This document shows positions 20,601-21,320 of a stretch of 21,320 nucleotides of DNA, piece by piece. Source of the DNA: Terana coerulea (Eukaryota > Basidiomycota > Agaricomycetes > Polyporales > Phanerochaetaceae); contig JAKOGH010000484.1 in assembly GCA_024811115.1 (NCBI GenBank), positions 1-21,320 on the forward strand. Direction: 5' to 3'. The position numbers and the translations under genes were made by a program. Under the pieces are notes generated by a model. That model was not told where the DNA came from. It ran no database searches and saw nothing but the letters and a program-made list of their open reading frames with translations. Positions within the stretch are counted from its first letter, which is position 1, and every line of letters begins with the position of its first letter.

Positions 20601-20828
20601 GAGGCTGACCGCGAAGTCTGGGCGTGCTTCGATGGGCTGTCAGCCAGATTGGGATTGTAAACAACCAGATGAGGAAGGTCGTCCAAAGCAGCCACGTCGT
20701 CCAAGCGCCGGCGTCTCTGGACTCTGTGCCCAAGTCCTCGAAAAAGCCACAGAGTCCAGACCGCCCAACATTAATGACGAACGATTCAGATGGTTCGAGG
20801 TAAAGGAACTTGGACAGTGTCCAGGTTC
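17676..20828 (-). CDS. Membrane-anchored long coiled-coil protein, 5' end unresolved
   Basis: Minus-strand gene of at least 980 codons, family not recognised. Exons: 20828-19978 (start undefined), 19926-19693, 19642-19370, 19313-19092, 19036-17676. Introns are 50-56 nt with strong sites (GTAAGC/GCGCAG, GTAAGG/CGCAG, GTAAGA/CAAG). Order: hydrophobic segment at about 20700-20640 (WLLWTTFLIWLF), a second at about 20555-20480 (FFLPTMLALLNIVAMLVTAL), an ectodomain of about 150 residues with four N-glycosylation sequons (NLT, NVS, NGT, NVT), then a third segment at about 20015-19980 (NIFLVVIILLHLIT). The rest is an Ala/Glu/Lys/Gln-rich coiled coil of about 650 residues ending TSSGLV. One missing base is assumed at about 18368-18382 (GGAGGGTGGG), giving EEAEGG then QVEQEKSDLEAERQARLEAF. 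The first visible exon starts after the acceptor at 20829; no in-frame ATG is visible upstream. Likely role, by architecture only: a tether or cortical scaffold. Confidence 0.75.
20716..20760. repeat. Perfect 13-nt inverted repeat within the coding exon
   Basis: TCTGGACTCTGTG (20716-20728) and its exact reverse complement (20748-20760) with a 19-nt spacer. It lies inside the first visible exon of the coiled-coil gene and encodes parts of SGLCG and GTESRD. It may be chance, an RNA hairpin, or a binding palindrome. Confidence 0.5.
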
Positions 20829-21078
20829 CTATGCCTCGAGGACAGCATCTTCACGACTTTGTGGCGTGCGAAACAGAACTTGACCTTTGCCCCGCTGAGA
20901 TGCGCATGCCTTCACAATTACTACGCGATGAGCTTATTATACGCCGAAATACATGGTTACCACGATTTACCGTCGACGTAAGATGGGCATACTTCTCCCC
21001 AGCAATGATGAAGGATGAAATGGCCGTAACGGAACGGAAATCTGGTAGCCTGTCACCACGTCCCCAAACAAAGCGCCG
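20829..21078. other. Intergenic or 5' region of the coiled-coil gene
   Basis: This lies between the stop of the hydrolase gene (21079) and the first supported exon of the coiled-coil gene. The missing first exon and promoter of the latter should be here. A candidate donor near 20884 (GTCAAG on the minus strand) would pair with the acceptor at 20829, but no ATG in the required frame precedes it. Confidence 0.35.
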
Positions 21079-21320
21079 TCAGGTGGACGTGACCAGCATA
21101 CGTATGACGCGCTCTGGGTTGTCCCAATGCGCCTGTTTAAACAGAAAGTTCATCACCATTCAGGACGAAAGGCCGAAGCGAACAGGGACTTACGAAATGG
21201 TTGGCGCCTTGAATCCTCTGCATCTCCACTCTACGCATACACTTGCCGTCTCGGTCTCTCTCTTTGTTCTCCAACATATCCGCAATAACCTTCACCGCCC
21301 AGACCGCGTCGCCCATATCC
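21079..21320 (-). CDS. Alpha/beta-hydrolase fold protein, C-terminal fragment
   Basis: The last two exons of a minus-strand gene that begins beyond the window edge: 21320-21194 and 21132-21079, separated by a 61-nt GT-AG intron (GTAAGT/AAACAG). The second exon is 18 codons ending LVTST and TGA. The joined frame reads VEMQRIQGANHFAHWDNPE. The GANHF(A)HWD-type motif carries the catalytic His near the C-terminus that is usual for alpha/beta-hydrolases, followed by the final helix PERVIRMLV. Substrate cannot be told from this part, and the nucleophile elbow and catalytic acid are outside the window. Confidence 0.75.

Noticed and set aside
1..21320. CRISPR arrays, bacterial operons, tRNA or rRNA genes, biosynthetic gene cluster
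   Set aside because: No regularly spaced repeats or RNA-gene signatures were seen. The spliced fungal genes have unrelated roles and no cluster-type enzymes.

Overview
The window is nuclear DNA from a filamentous basidiomycete fungus, most likely an Agaricomycete. The evidence is many short GT-AG introns (about 50-66 nt) with CTNA-type branch sites, GC-rich coding DNA, and a DSC-complex RING ligase and a secreted pepsin-like protease of the kind these fungi carry. I cannot name a species.

Layout. (1) 1-1892, plus strand: the C-terminal half of a TUL1/Dsc1-type membrane RING E3 ligase, in 12 exons, with its start outside the window. (2) 3735-5304, minus strand: a Ser/Pro/Arg-rich, mostly disordered protein with a TATA box about 80 bp upstream. 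(3) About 5.4-13.5 kb: a gene-poor stretch holding a 557-bp MITE (8436-8992) with 98-bp terminal inverted repeats and TA flanks, a tentative plus-strand spliced gene (10036-10822), and a weak small minus-strand ORF (12915-13106). (4) 13584-15183, minus strand: an all-helical protein of about 469 residues that I do not recognise. (5) 15753-17212, minus strand: an intact 431-residue A1 aspartic protease in four exons. (6) 17676-20828, minus strand: a three-segment membrane protein with a glycosylatable ectodomain and a very long coiled-coil tail; its 5' end is unresolved. (7) 21079-21320, minus strand: the C-terminus of an alpha/beta-hydrolase that continues beyond the window.

The genes look like ordinary unlinked housekeeping and secretory loci rather than one pathway or cluster. 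The main oddity is that four of the five well-supported multi-exon models, and the tentative one, need one or more single-base frame corrections, usually in or beside short homopolymers. The protease model needs none. Base-level assembly error is the simplest explanation, but decay of some genes cannot be excluded from the sequence alone. The clearest accessory element is the MITE. The most novel-looking protein is the membrane-anchored coiled-coil protein.
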